Below, in pieces: positions 20,798-29,655 of a stretch of DNA of 64,000 bases. Origin of the DNA: Prostheceraeus crozeri (lineage: Eukaryota > Platyhelminthes > Polycladida > Euryleptidae); the NCBI GenBank assembly GCA_907163375.1, contig CAJQUW010008639.1:39986-103985 (forward strand). Reading direction: 5' to 3'. The notes beneath the pieces are model-generated. The model ran no database searches and was not told where the DNA came from. It saw only the letters and a program-made list of their open reading frames with translations. Numbering within the stretch: position 1 is the first letter of the stretch; each line of letters starts with the position of its first letter. The position numbers were made by a program, and so were the translations under genes.

Positions 20798-21315
20798 GTT
20801 CTTATTCTCGCATGATTGTTATTCTTCAGGATGAATATGTACAATTGACTGCCATGCAGCAAGTAAAGCAACCTTTTGCAAATCAAATGTATAGGAAAGA
20901 AATAGATTATCAGGAAAATGTTCACATCAAAGATCCACATCGTGCTGTATTATTACAATTGGAAACTGTTGAGCAATTGAAAAACTTGAAGAATAAGATG
21001 CGTGACTCTGTATCGACTGAAACACCTTTAGCATCTCGCGCACATGCCATATCTCTTTTCAACAATATTGAACCCCATCTCAATGTAAATGATAGAGGAG
21101 AAATCATTACAGATGAAAATAAAGTGATTGATGCTTCACGTTATGAAGACTTGATTCAGTATGCGACACGTAGAAAGCGCCGTCAGGGCTATGTTCCACC
21201 TGGGTGGACATACTTTCTTAAACTATTGAAAAAGCATAATGTGCCAAAATTTGCTTTAAATAATGAGACATTGAAAGAACTTGATTCAACAGTGGCTACT
21301 GCTCCAATGCTTTAG
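20794..21315 (+). CDS. Unknown Polinton protein next to the ATPase
   Basis: The frame has 173 codons, and its ATG overlaps the end of the ATPase region. The N-terminal half is helical and charged. The C-terminal half has YEDLIQYATRRKRRQG and GWTYFLKLLKKHNVPK, a pattern shared loosely with the 8996-9799 protein of the AT-rich element, also near the ATPase. The role is unknown. A conserved particle or packaging protein is possible. Confidence 0.5.
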   Translation: MSSYSRMIVILQDEYVQLTAMQQVKQPFANQMYRKEIDYQENVHIKDPHRAVLLQLETVEQLKNLKNKMRDSVSTETPLASRAHAISLFNNIEPHLNVNDRGEIITDENKVIDASRYEDLIQYATRRKRRQGYVPPGWTYFLKLLKKHNVPKFALNNETLKELDSTVATAPML

Positions 21316-21318
21316 ACG

Positions 21319-21486
21319 ATGAAAATGCCAACAAATTGGTTTAAGACGTCACCTGCTACATCCCCTCCCACACTCACTAAGCAAACAAGAGGAAGAACTC
21401 GACGTAGATCTACATCACCACAAAAACTAGTAAAAGGAAAACGTAAAACAGCTCCTCCCAGGAAATACATGTTCTCAGACTATTAA
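21319..21486 (+). CDS. Small Arg/Ser/Thr-rich protein
   Basis: A 55-codon frame starts four bases after the stop of the previous gene and ends just before the next ATG. It is rich in Arg, Lys, Thr and Pro (KQTRGRTRRRSTSPQKLVKG), like protamine-type core peptides. It could equally be a spacer. Tight packing favours a gene. Confidence 0.4.
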   Translation: MKMPTNWFKTSPATSPPTLTKQTRGRTRRRSTSPQKLVKGKRKTAPPRKYMFSDY

Positions 21487-21487
21487 T

Positions 21488-21703
21488 ATGAAGCAGATGT
21501 GTTGCTTACCATGTAATGAGCCGCCAGAGGTAAATGTCGTTGTCACTTGCACTTGCTGCGCCAGCTCTCACAATGAAACCCCTAAGCAATGTGAACACGA
21601 TCGCAAAACCGCTAAAGCTAAATGCTGCAGTTGTTGTAAATTTAGAAAGGCAAGAAAAGAAAAAGATGAGAAGGAGGAAAAAGAGTCAGTCGTCATCGAC
21701 TGA
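21488..21703 (+). CDS. Cysteine-rich small protein overlapping the integrase start
   Basis: The frame has 71 codons and about 14 Cys residues (CCLPCNE, CTCCASS, CCSCCKFRK), then a Lys/Glu-rich tail. It overlaps the front of the integrase in another frame. Cys pairs suggest metal binding, but no family is recognised and it may be a chance overlap. Confidence 0.3.
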   Translation: MKQMCCLPCNEPPEVNVVVTCTCCASSHNETPKQCEHDRKTAKAKCCSCCKFRKARKEKDEKEEKESVVID

Positions 21704-22754
21704 ACGTTTGAAGTCAATCTATTATGATGTAAAACATCCGGCAGGATTTGCATCTATCAAAAAATTATCAAAAGCGAGTGGTCTTCCACAATCACAAGTG
21801 AAACGATGGTTAAAGGGTCAGGCTACCTATACACTCCACAAACAAGCGAAAAAGAAGTACCGCACCCGCCATTATATTGTTCATGACATCGATGAACAGT
21901 GGCAAGCAGATTTGTGTGATGTCGCCTCCATTTCAAAACATAACTCGGGCAATCATTTTATTTTAACCGTCATTGATATTTTCTCGCGTTATGCGTGGGC
22001 TGAACCTTTAAAAACTAAAGAAGGGAAAGGAGTAGCAAAAGCATTCTAAACAATTTTTCGAGAAGGTCGCATTCCAAAAAGAATTCAGAGTGATCAAGGA
22101 AAAGAGTTTGAAAATCAGCATGTGAGAAGATTATTTGAGAGGCATGACATTGAGTTGTTTAGTGTAAAGAGTGCTTATAAAGCTGCACTCGTTGAACGTT
22201 TTAATCGCACATTAAAAAATCGCTTGTGGCGACATTTTACTGCCAACTTGACACAAAATTGGACAAAGGTTCTACAAGATACACTCCATGCCTACAATCA
22301 CTCTATCCATCGTTCTATTGGACTCAGACCAATAGATGTAAATGCTGACAATGTAGATAAAGTGCGCGAATCATTCCAACGTAAACGCACTCATGTGAAA
22401 AGTGATGTGAAAATTGGTGATAAAGTTCGTATCTCAAAAGTGAAAAGTGTTTTTGCTAAAGGGTACCTTCCGAATTGGACAGAGGAGGTATTTACAGTAT
22501 CAAGGATTAATCAAAAAGACTCTCCGACCACCTACAAGTTGAAAGATTACGATAATGAAGAAATTGGGGGTAGCTTTTACCGCGATGAGATTGAGGTAGT
22601 CACTGAAAGTGAAACATATTTGGTAGAGGAAATCATTCGATGTAAAAAACGGCAAGGTGAAGAATGGTGTCCTGTTAAATGGACTGGTTATCCTTCAAGT
22701 ATGAACTCTTGGATGCGTCGTGCCGACATCTTTCATCTAAGTGATCGACAGTGA
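21534..22754 (+). pseudogene. Integrase of retroviral type with C-terminal chromodomain
   Basis: Catalyses insertion of the element and makes the 6-bp target duplication. The rve core shows QADLCD (first catalytic Asp) near residue 127, IQSDQGKEFEN (second Asp) near 22085, and ALVERFNRTLKN (Glu) near 22185. A C-terminal chromodomain reads VEEIIRCKKRQGEEWCPVKW and ends with SWMRRADI, a module that tethers integrases to methylated histones. It is present once, outside the duplicated part. It is broken, with about one break. Confidence 0.9.
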
Positions 22755-22795
22755 TTCATGCAAAGTTGTAACTAACAATGTTTAGGGTTTGAGCT

Positions 22796-23251
22796 ATGAA
22801 TCCAACTGCCTCATTTTATTCACGACCCTCCTATGTAAGTGGTGGAGGACAAATTTACATCGGCGCTCGCCGCCAACGTGCAGGTAGCATACTTGGTGCA
22901 CTGAAATCTGTTGTAGCACCTCTCATTTCCAATGTCGGTAGATCTTTAAAACGAAATGTTTTAAGTAATGCCGTTGGCTTTGCTGGTGATGTTGCTAGTG
23001 ATCTTTCCAGATGTAGAAGTTTTAAGAGCAGTTTGTTGAATCGTGGGAAGGAACGCGGTTTAAAAACATTGAAGCAGACCTTTGCTGGTGTTACTCAAGG
23101 AAAGAAATCACCTAAACGAATGACAAAAGGAAGGAGGAAACATCGCGGAGCTGGTAAGGTGCGATCTTCAGTCAAAAGGCATTCACGCAAACGTCGCAGA
23201 GGCTCTAATCATTCATCAGGCGCTAAACGACGACGCTGCCATAACTTCTAA
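22796..23251 (+). CDS. Basic core protein (copy A)
   Basis: The product has 151 residues: an N-terminal SFYSRPSYVSGGGQIYIGAR, a middle Gly/Ala/Leu-rich helix (ILGALKSVVAPLISNVG), and a C-terminus almost wholly Arg/Lys/His/Ser (KRHSRKRRRGSNHSSGAKRR). It resembles adenovirus pVII or pX-like DNA-condensing proteins in make-up and lies just before the capsid gene. The left border of the duplication, 22829, falls inside it, so copy B holds only the later part. Confidence 0.6.
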   Translation: MNPTASFYSRPSYVSGGGQIYIGARRQRAGSILGALKSVVAPLISNVGRSLKRNVLSNAVGFAGDVASDLSRCRSFKSSLLNRGKERGLKTLKQTFAGVTQGKKSPKRMTKGRRKHRGAGKVRSSVKRHSRKRRRGSNHSSGAKRRRCHNF

Positions 23252-23253
23252 TC

Positions 23254-24520
23254 ATGGAGTGTAAACTTCCGGTTTTTGTTTGTTTGATCAACAAGCCATA
23301 CAGACAGATATTCTTAGTTCAAGTATTGTAGATTATCATCCTCGAACAGCTGAGAATGCTGGCCCATTGAATTTGTTATTCCTGGTGGTAGTGATGACTA
23401 CATAGATTTGAGTTATGCGATGGTTGATTTGAGGTTTAGAATTCAGCAAGCAGATGGAACTGCTATTGACGATACACATAAAGTTGGACTGAACAATTTA
23501 CCATTGACTACATTACTTCGCGATGTTTCTCTAACGATTGGAGAGCAGCAGGTGGAAGGTGGTCAAAGCGATTATCCCTATAAATCATATTTCAATCATG
23601 TATCACAGTTTCATCCAGCAGCACAAAAAAGTCATATGGAAGCCATGGGATGGTACAGAGATGAAGCAGGAAAATTTGATGTTGAAACAAACAGTGGCTT
23701 TGTAACGCGATATGCTATGATTAAAGATAGTAGAGTATGTCAGCTATATGATCCGCTGAATTTAGACTTCTTTAGACAGTCAAAGTTTTTACTCTGTAAT
23801 ACCAGCATGCGACTCAAGCTGACATTGAATAAGCCTGAATTTGCGCTGAATGCATTTGCTAAAGTTGACAATTTTAGAATTCATGTGGAAGATATTGCAC
23901 TTTACATTCGTCGAGTAGTACCGAATCCAAGTATCATTAGAGGACATGCTGAAGGTCTTAACCGCCAAAATGCCATTTACCCCGTTCAGCATACAAAGCT
24001 TCTCACCTTTACAATTCTAAAAGATCAAAAGAGTTTCATGAAAGATGGCCTCTTTCCATCGGAATCACCGAAGCTCCTCATGGTGGCAATGGTTGAAAAT
24101 GATGCATTTAATGGTAATATAAAGAAGAATCCTTTCAATTTTAAACACAATCAGTTAAGTGAAATTGCTTTACGTGTAAATGGTGTGAGTCATCCTGGTC
24201 CACCCTACAAGCCAGATTTTGCTGCGGATCAATTTATGCGCAGTTATGTTGATTTTATGGATGTCTTTGGCTTTTACAATACGGATGACACCAACGGACT
24301 CACTATGAAAGAGTTTAAGAGTGGATATACTACTTATGCATTTGATTTGACTGCTGACAGCGATATTAGTGCCCCCTATCGTCAAGCGAACGTGCCTCAT
24401 AATATTCGTTTGGATTTGACGTTCAAAAGAACACTACCTGAGATGATCAATGTATTAATCTATGCAGTCTTCGATTCAAACATTGAAATTACAAAGTATC
24501 GTGACGTGATTCTTCAGTAA
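23254..24520 (+). pseudogene. Major capsid protein, double jelly-roll type (copy A)
   Basis: Builds the icosahedral shell. The main frame (from 23408, 370 codons) reads YAMVDLRFRIQQADGT, VGLNNLPLTTLLRDVSLTIG, then YPYKSYFNHV and MEAMGWYRDEAGKFD. These are in the order seen in Polinton and virophage-type capsid proteins (F-i--a-GT, v---N-pl-sLf--v-v-i, yPYraY---, -LWY-D-aG). Coding-like sequence starts at 23254. It lies between the core protein and the protease, the usual Polinton order. It is nearly whole, with about one break. Confidence 0.8.
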
Positions 24521-24528
24521 AATCGTTA

Positions 24529-24990
24529 ATGAGTTGGTTGACTGCTGACGATATTAAGACTAAAGTGCAGCGTAATGCAGACGAAGCGACGTTGAAAGCT
24601 TTCGATAATGTTTATTCACTCGATACCTTACCACCTGCAGTAAATCACTATCCCATCTTTATTGTGCTAAACACTCATTCGCAGAATTTAGGCGGTGAGC
24701 ATTGGAAAGCGATCTTTATTGGAGAAGACCGACGTGGTGAACTATTTGACTCTCTTGCTCAACCTCCAAATATACCAACACAGCAGTGGTTGAGAAAACA
24801 TACGCGTCAATATCAGCGAAATGAACGCATACTACAACATCCACTTTCATCAACGTGTGTTGCCTTTGTACTGTACTTCATCTTAAAACGTTTACATGTA
24901 TATCGATTTGCATCTGTTATTCAAAACTTTTCATGTAATCCATCCTCTAATGAAAAAATGATTTGTAAGTTCTATCATGATTTGAAATAA
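24529..24990 (+). CDS. Adenain-like cysteine protease (copy A)
   Basis: Maturation protease of Ulp1/adenain type. The 153-residue product has NLGGEHWKAIFIGEDRRGEL with the catalytic His in GEHW, followed by FDSLAQPP (the family's FDSxG), and later HPLSSTCVAFVLYFILKRL, which contains the nucleophile Cys. Size and motif order (H, D, C) fit adenovirus protease, slightly shorter. It starts nine bases after the capsid gene. The frame is whole. Confidence 0.85.
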   Translation: MSWLTADDIKTKVQRNADEATLKAFDNVYSLDTLPPAVNHYPIFIVLNTHSQNLGGEHWKAIFIGEDRRGELFDSLAQPPNIPTQQWLRKHTRQYQRNERILQHPLSSTCVAFVLYFILKRLHVYRFASVIQNFSCNPSSNEKMICKFYHDLK

Positions 24991-25016
24991 AAACATCATG
25001 TTGGAAAAATTGTTTT

Positions 25017-25706
25017 TTATTTTACAATCCGCTGGGTACGTACATACTGGATGAGATAGTCAAGGATCACATTTGCTTGTACATGAGATTTTAATCCAGT
25101 AATGATCACTTTACTATTATGAAAGATTGCCACATGCACAGGTAACCAACAACTAATGAGAGCTGCAGGAAAAAGTTCGGGTTCATAACACAAATTGTAA
25201 CTGCTGGTACGAATCTTCAAAAATGATACACTTTCACTCAATTGAGTAGAGATCACCATATTGTCCACAGTCAGATTCGACATCACACACCTCTCCCTCT
25301 TCCATATCCGACGTAGTAGTCTTTGTAGCTCTAAGCGCATTGACTGCGCCGATGAATGAGAAAGGGCGCCGAGAATCTGTACAGTCCCATTTGGGAAGAG
25401 TTGAAGATTCCGTGAATTGTTCATCTTCACCACTAACATTTGAGGTCGGCCCGGGTAATACTTGCTGTTTGGAAGGTGTTGGTGTAATGTTGTGAGATCG
25501 ATTTTGGTGTAGAGTCTGAAGCGACGGAGAATGTTGACGATGGTGTAGCGATGGCGCTTCATGATGAAAGAATGAGTAAATTGAGCGATGTACCTTCCTT
25601 TTATACTTCTCCCAACTACCTTGATGAAATGTGAAGTTAGTATGAAGTTGGGAATGATAGAGTTGAATTCGCCGATTGTTGACGCGCAGCCAAATGCGAT
25701 TTCCAA
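25017..25706 (-). CDS. TBP-like (TATA-binding protein fold) protein, copy A
   Basis: The frame has 229 codons. From about residue 70 it shows two consecutive repeats like the saddle of TATA-binding protein. Repeat 1 holds KIDLTTLHQHLPNSKYYPGR, then LFPNGTVQILGA. Repeat 2 holds LTVDNMVISTQL, then CYEPELFPAALI, and IFHNSKVIITGLKS. Cellular TBP has N-M-V, YEPELFPGLIYR and FVSGKVVLTGAK at matching places. A role in steering transcription to the element's TATA promoters is inference. It overlaps the neighbouring PC4-like frame on the same strand. The copy B version differs by one residue. Confidence 0.75.
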   Translation of the reverse strand: MEIAFGCASTIGEFNSIIPNFILTSHFIKVVGRSIKGRYIAQFTHSFIMKRHRYTIVNILRRFRLYTKIDLTTLHQHLPNSKYYPGRPQMLVVKMNNSRNLQLFPNGTVQILGALSHSSAQSMRLELQRLLRRIWKRERCVMSNLTVDNMVISTQLSESVSFLKIRTSSYNLCYEPELFPAALISCWLPVHVAIFHNSKVIITGLKSHVQANVILDYLIQYVRTQRIVK

Positions 25707-25884
25707 TACGTGAATGTCTTTTCATATAGAAGTAATTCAAATCCTTCATGATATGATGTAGAGATTGGAAATGACGATGAGATAAAGCAAACTCTCTTCT
25801 CACATTTCCAGTTGAATCTTTGAAATAGACGTTTCGATCATGATCCGTTTCAATACGTTGTAGGGAATCTAATTTCCAACTCAT
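25234..25884 (-). CDS. PC4-like single-stranded-DNA-binding protein 1 (copy A)
   Basis: The frame has 216 codons. Residues 8-50 read RIETDHDRNVYFKDSTGNVR and REFALSHRHFQSLHHIMKDL, a layout like the PC4/Sub1 coactivator domain (short strands, then GISL--eQW--L---i-dI). It continues with a WEKYKRKVHRSIYSFF block shared with the paralogue at 25907. The second half is low in order, overlaps the TBP-like frame and may be non-coding in this frame. The PC4 link is a weak pattern match. Confidence 0.45.
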   Translation of the reverse strand: MSWKLDSLQRIETDHDRNVYFKDSTGNVRREFALSHRHFQSLHHIMKDLNYFYMKRHSRIGNRIWLRVNNRRIQLYHSQLHTNFTFHQGSWEKYKRKVHRSIYSFFHHEAPSLHHRQHSPSLQTLHQNRSHNITPTPSKQQVLPGPTSNVSGEDEQFTESSTLPKWDCTDSRRPFSFIGAVNALRATKTTTSDMEEGEVCDVESDCGQYGDLYSIE

Positions 25885-25906
25885 GGTGCGTGGTAGTCAT
25901 GTCTGA

Positions 25907-26234
25907 TTAAGATTTGCTTAGTAGGGCGATGAACTCACGACGAATAAATGTCATGATGGAGCGATGTATGTATCTTCTATACTTCTCCCAATTGTATTTG
26001 CGAAATGAGAAACAGTTTGCGGAATGAGAATGGCAGATTTGAATTTCATTTCTGTAATGTTGAAGCCAAACTTGATCACCCAAGGAGATGAATCTTAATG
26101 TTTCAAAATATTCCAAATCCCTCATGATATCATTGAGGTTGACAAATTGTCACCATGTTAATGTAATACCTCTTGATGTATGACCATGAGAATTTTTGAA
26201 ATGTACGTTTCCATCACGATCAACTCTGATATAT
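25907..26234 (-). pseudogene. PC4-like protein 2, cut by a transposon (copy A)
   Basis: The product is a paralogue of the previous gene: MRDLEYFETLRFISLGDQVW, then WEKYRRYIHRSIMTFIRRE. In copy B the same gene (40585-40953) has 122 codons and includes the domain start. Here a 1.9-kb transposon lies at its 5' side, from 26235. One further break is likely. Confidence 0.5.
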
Positions 26235-28160
26235 CTGCCGTTAAAAGGCAAAACGACGTATTTCGAAATACGTTGTTTTACCTTTTAAGGGTCTATTAGA
26301 GCCAGTGAGATCTGAACTTTCAGGGTATATGCTTGAAATGTGATCATATAATTGTCGTAATTCATACATTTTGATATATTGTACAGGTAACGTAAGATAT
26401 TGGAAAATAATTGGAATAGAAACTGGATGGATAGTTTAAAAGGTAAAACAGCGTATTTCAAAATACGCGTGTTTTTCAAGGGACTTTTAAAAGGCAAAAC
26501 AACGTATTTCGAAATACGCGTTATTTTCAAGGGATTTTTAAAAGGCAAAACAACGTATTTCGAAATACATAACTTTTTCTTATGATTTTTATAAGATAAT
26601 GCGTACAAGGCAATACGTTTACGGCGAATATTATATAAAATAATATCATTGTTTGAATAGCTTCAATTCAAATATAATCATATGATATCATTTTCGAGCA
26701 TATGATATTGACAGCGGAGCGTTTTTGCAGCACAAGTGAATTATTTTCCTTTAAAGTGAGTTCCGGAAATTATTTCATAAACGAGATGAAACTTAAGATG
26801 ATACTTGAAATCTTGTATTCAGTACGCGGTATGTCCAAGAGAAAAATTCGAGAGATACTTCTTAAGCAGGAGAAAGAAAAACTTTAGCGCGATTACGTGG
26901 CTTATCTGAAGCGCGTGTGGTTGAGTTTAGAAAAGGTTCATACGATGTATTTCTAAAGCTAAATTTCGATGGACCTTTCCAAGAGCATCCTATTTTCAAA
27001 AAATCCGTGCTTAAAGATATCATGAATGAGCAAGATCGACCAATTGAAGGGATACCAAAAGAAATCAAGAAACGGGGTATTTCTCAACAGAAGAAAAGAG
27101 ACCTGGTGAATCTTTCAAAACATATGCCTATTAATCGTCAACAATTTTACAAAGATATGGAAGTTGGTGATGCTGACGATCTCATGAATGTTAGGGAATG
27201 TGATTTTTAGATTTTATTATGCTTAAAGAAAGACTACCGAGATTTTTCTATTGATTAAAGACATAACTGTACAATTTTGTGTTTGTAATGGCATAATTAC
27301 ACATACTTAAATCATAAAACATATTTTGATTTTTATATTTTGTCTTGAAATATTCTAAGGTGCCAAACACATACTTGGGGCCTACCAGTATCATTAGTCT
27401 ACATGCAAATATGTAACAGGACATCAATAAGTAGATAGTGTGAGAGACCGACGTATAATGAATATAGACCGAAATAATAATTCGATTACGTGTATACATG
27501 GAAGTTGTATGGCATCGTTTCTATGAACAGGGTAAAAGTACAAATATGTGTACAAAGTACATAAAACTGCAGTAGTTGTAGCTATATATAATTGGGTGTA
27601 ATTGCAGTACAACTTCATGTGGATAGTGGCAAAAATATCGAAATACCCTTTTGCAAAACTATCACACTATCACTATTTTATAGTATCACTCCAATTGCAT
27701 TTTGGAGACGGCACTAAAATTGCGTAGTAGAGGACAAATTTGACAACGTGGCAGCTTATGTAAATGTTTTTGGTATTTCTTGAGTTCAATTTACGCTGTG
27801 ATCGAACGTTATCGGTTCTGTCTTTTGAAATCTAAGCTACAGTAGGCGCAACATATTTCGAAATACGTTGTTTTACCTTTTAAAATCCTCGCAAATGGGA
27901 AACGTATTTCGAAATACGTTGTTTTGCCTTTTAAAACCCACGCACATGGGAAACGTATTTCGAAATACGTTGTTTTGCCTTTTAAAATCCAGGCACATGG
28001 GAAACGTATTTCGAAATACGTTGTTTTACCTTTTAAAATATCAGATCAGATACAGGAAGTATAAAAAGCAGAATTCACACCTAGAATGATATCATTTACA
28101 AAGCAGATTTTCTCAAAACCATGACATTCCGAAATACGTCGTTTTGCCTTTTAACGGCAG
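26235..28160. mobile_element. Non-autonomous DNA transposon with 31-bp ends and atat duplication
   Basis: Copy B lacks this segment and gives the empty site. The ends are perfect inverted repeats of about 31 bp starting ctgccgttaaaaggcaaaac, flanked by atat at 26231-26234 and 28161-28164. Units like aaaaggcaaaacaacgtatt with the palindrome tatttcgaaata recur inside, in three copies near 26440-26570 and four near 27850-28040. A 4-bp duplication fits Sola-type elements, but no transposase motif is present. Small frames at 26702-26887 and 26917-27210 remain. Confidence 0.85.
26917..27210 (+). CDS. Unknown short protein frame inside the 1.9-kb transposon
   Basis: The frame has 97 codons and reads VFLKLNFDGPFQEHPIFKKS, then IPKEIKKRGISQQKKRDLVN and HMPINRQQFYKDM. 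A second frame (26702-26887) with RGMSKRKIREILLKQEKE lies just upstream in another phase. The KRGIS--K--DL--L---MPI---FY pattern looks like part of a DNA-transposon-associated protein or a captured piece of one. The family is unknown and it is probably a remnant. Confidence 0.35.
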   Translation: MVEFRKGSYDVFLKLNFDGPFQEHPIFKKSVLKDIMNEQDRPIEGIPKEIKKRGISQQKKRDLVNLSKHMPINRQQFYKDMEVGDADDLMNVRECDF

Positions 28161-28228
28161 ATATTGTAGAGAGTCCAAAATCCAAGTCTTCATGATGTTA
28201 TGCAAAGTCGCAGATCAGCAATATAAAA

Positions 28229-29624
28229 ATGTCGTTTTATCATATTTTGCTTAGCAATGCGGCTACAAAGAGATTTGCTAGTAATCGAGCCGCACTCTTT
28301 TCTACTCCCATTGATCATACACAACAGCTAAATGGAAATTGGGAAGTGGGTGTCACTGAACTTGTTTATAGCAACTGTGTCTATACTTTTGATCATGAGG
28401 TGATGACTATTAATATGAGACGTACAGCTGCTTACCAATGTGAAAAAGGCTGCCGAGTATACATTCCACAGTGGCCAAAGAAAGATCTCTTATCATGTAA
28501 AAAGTTTATATATGATTTCCTGAATAAAGCGTGTAAACATATTGTCCAATTTACTCCGCACAATGATGATCATACTTATGTACATCATGTAGTTGAGAAA
28601 GATTGGATTGTTGGTTTAAGTCCAAGTTTAAGAAATGATTTAGGTTACCTCGCTAGCGCCTTACCAAGCTATGATAATTTTAACGTTAATTACCACATAA
28701 GTGGTTATAAACAGTTAATATATCGAGAGGAAGCTTATTATGTAGATCTTATTCCAAGAAATGAGAAGACGTTGGTGAAGAAGATTGTGATTAAGGCAAG
28801 AAAGACAAACATGACTCCTGAAACATTATTGAAGAAATTTAATTATCTCCTTCGAGTTGATGGTAAACAAGTGGCAACATTGACTTATATCAAATCAATC
28901 ATATTGCAATAAGTAAATTAAATGATGATGATCTAGTATTAGTTTGTTCAAAAGATTTTCATCTGTTCTTACGACATCATTCTGCAGCTGTCCATGGAAA
29001 ATTTGATATGCAACATTTACCATGTGAAAGGTCAAATCAATTTGATACAGAATGGGGCGTATCTTTATACAGAAAGTGTGTAGAGCCTTTAGGTGGTATC
29101 TTACATGAAACAAGAATGTTGATGCCTTGCATTATTATTTCAGTTAAATTGGTTGTAGATTATTTAAATGAAGTGATTAATGAGCAACATATTTTATTTT
29201 CTGAAAAAGAAGGTACTTTGTCTCTCACTATAAGTGGAAAAGGTATTGAACTAATTATGGATAAAACTCTAATGGATATTTTGGGTTTTTATCAAAATAT
29301 CTTTAAAAGTGGTACTGTAACCAAAGCTAGCGCAGACATGTCGCTATCGCGTCGTATTAACTATTTTCAGATATATTCCAATATATGGATGAAGATGTAC
29401 GTGTGGGAGATGTTGAAGCTCCATTGCTAGCAATGATACCATACCAGCCAAAAAGCTGCAGTATTTTATCTGAGCATACTTTCAAGAAAGTGCATTATAC
29501 AAAGCTGAAATCAAACTACATCCCACAAATTGATATTGCAATTTATGACGATGCTGGTGCGTTGATTCCTTTTCATAAAGATGCTGTGACAAGTATCACA
29601 CTCCATTTCCGAATGAAGAGTTAA
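28229..29624 (+). pseudogene. Particle-type protein 1 of Polintons (copy A)
   Basis: The product begins SFYHILLSNAATKRFASNRA, followed by LNGNWEVGVTELVYSN. The pattern (snaa---f--N----f-t-l---l-L-G-WEVGv-E--y) is shared with the next gene and with a family widespread in animal Polintons. Later parts include KGIELIMDKTLMDILGF. The role is not established. A vertex, fibre or penton-associated protein is a guess from its constant presence and repeated beta-rich make-up. It is broken, with about two breaks. Confidence 0.55.
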
Positions 29625-29655
29625 TGCAAAAGTATGATAATATATTTTTTCCAAT

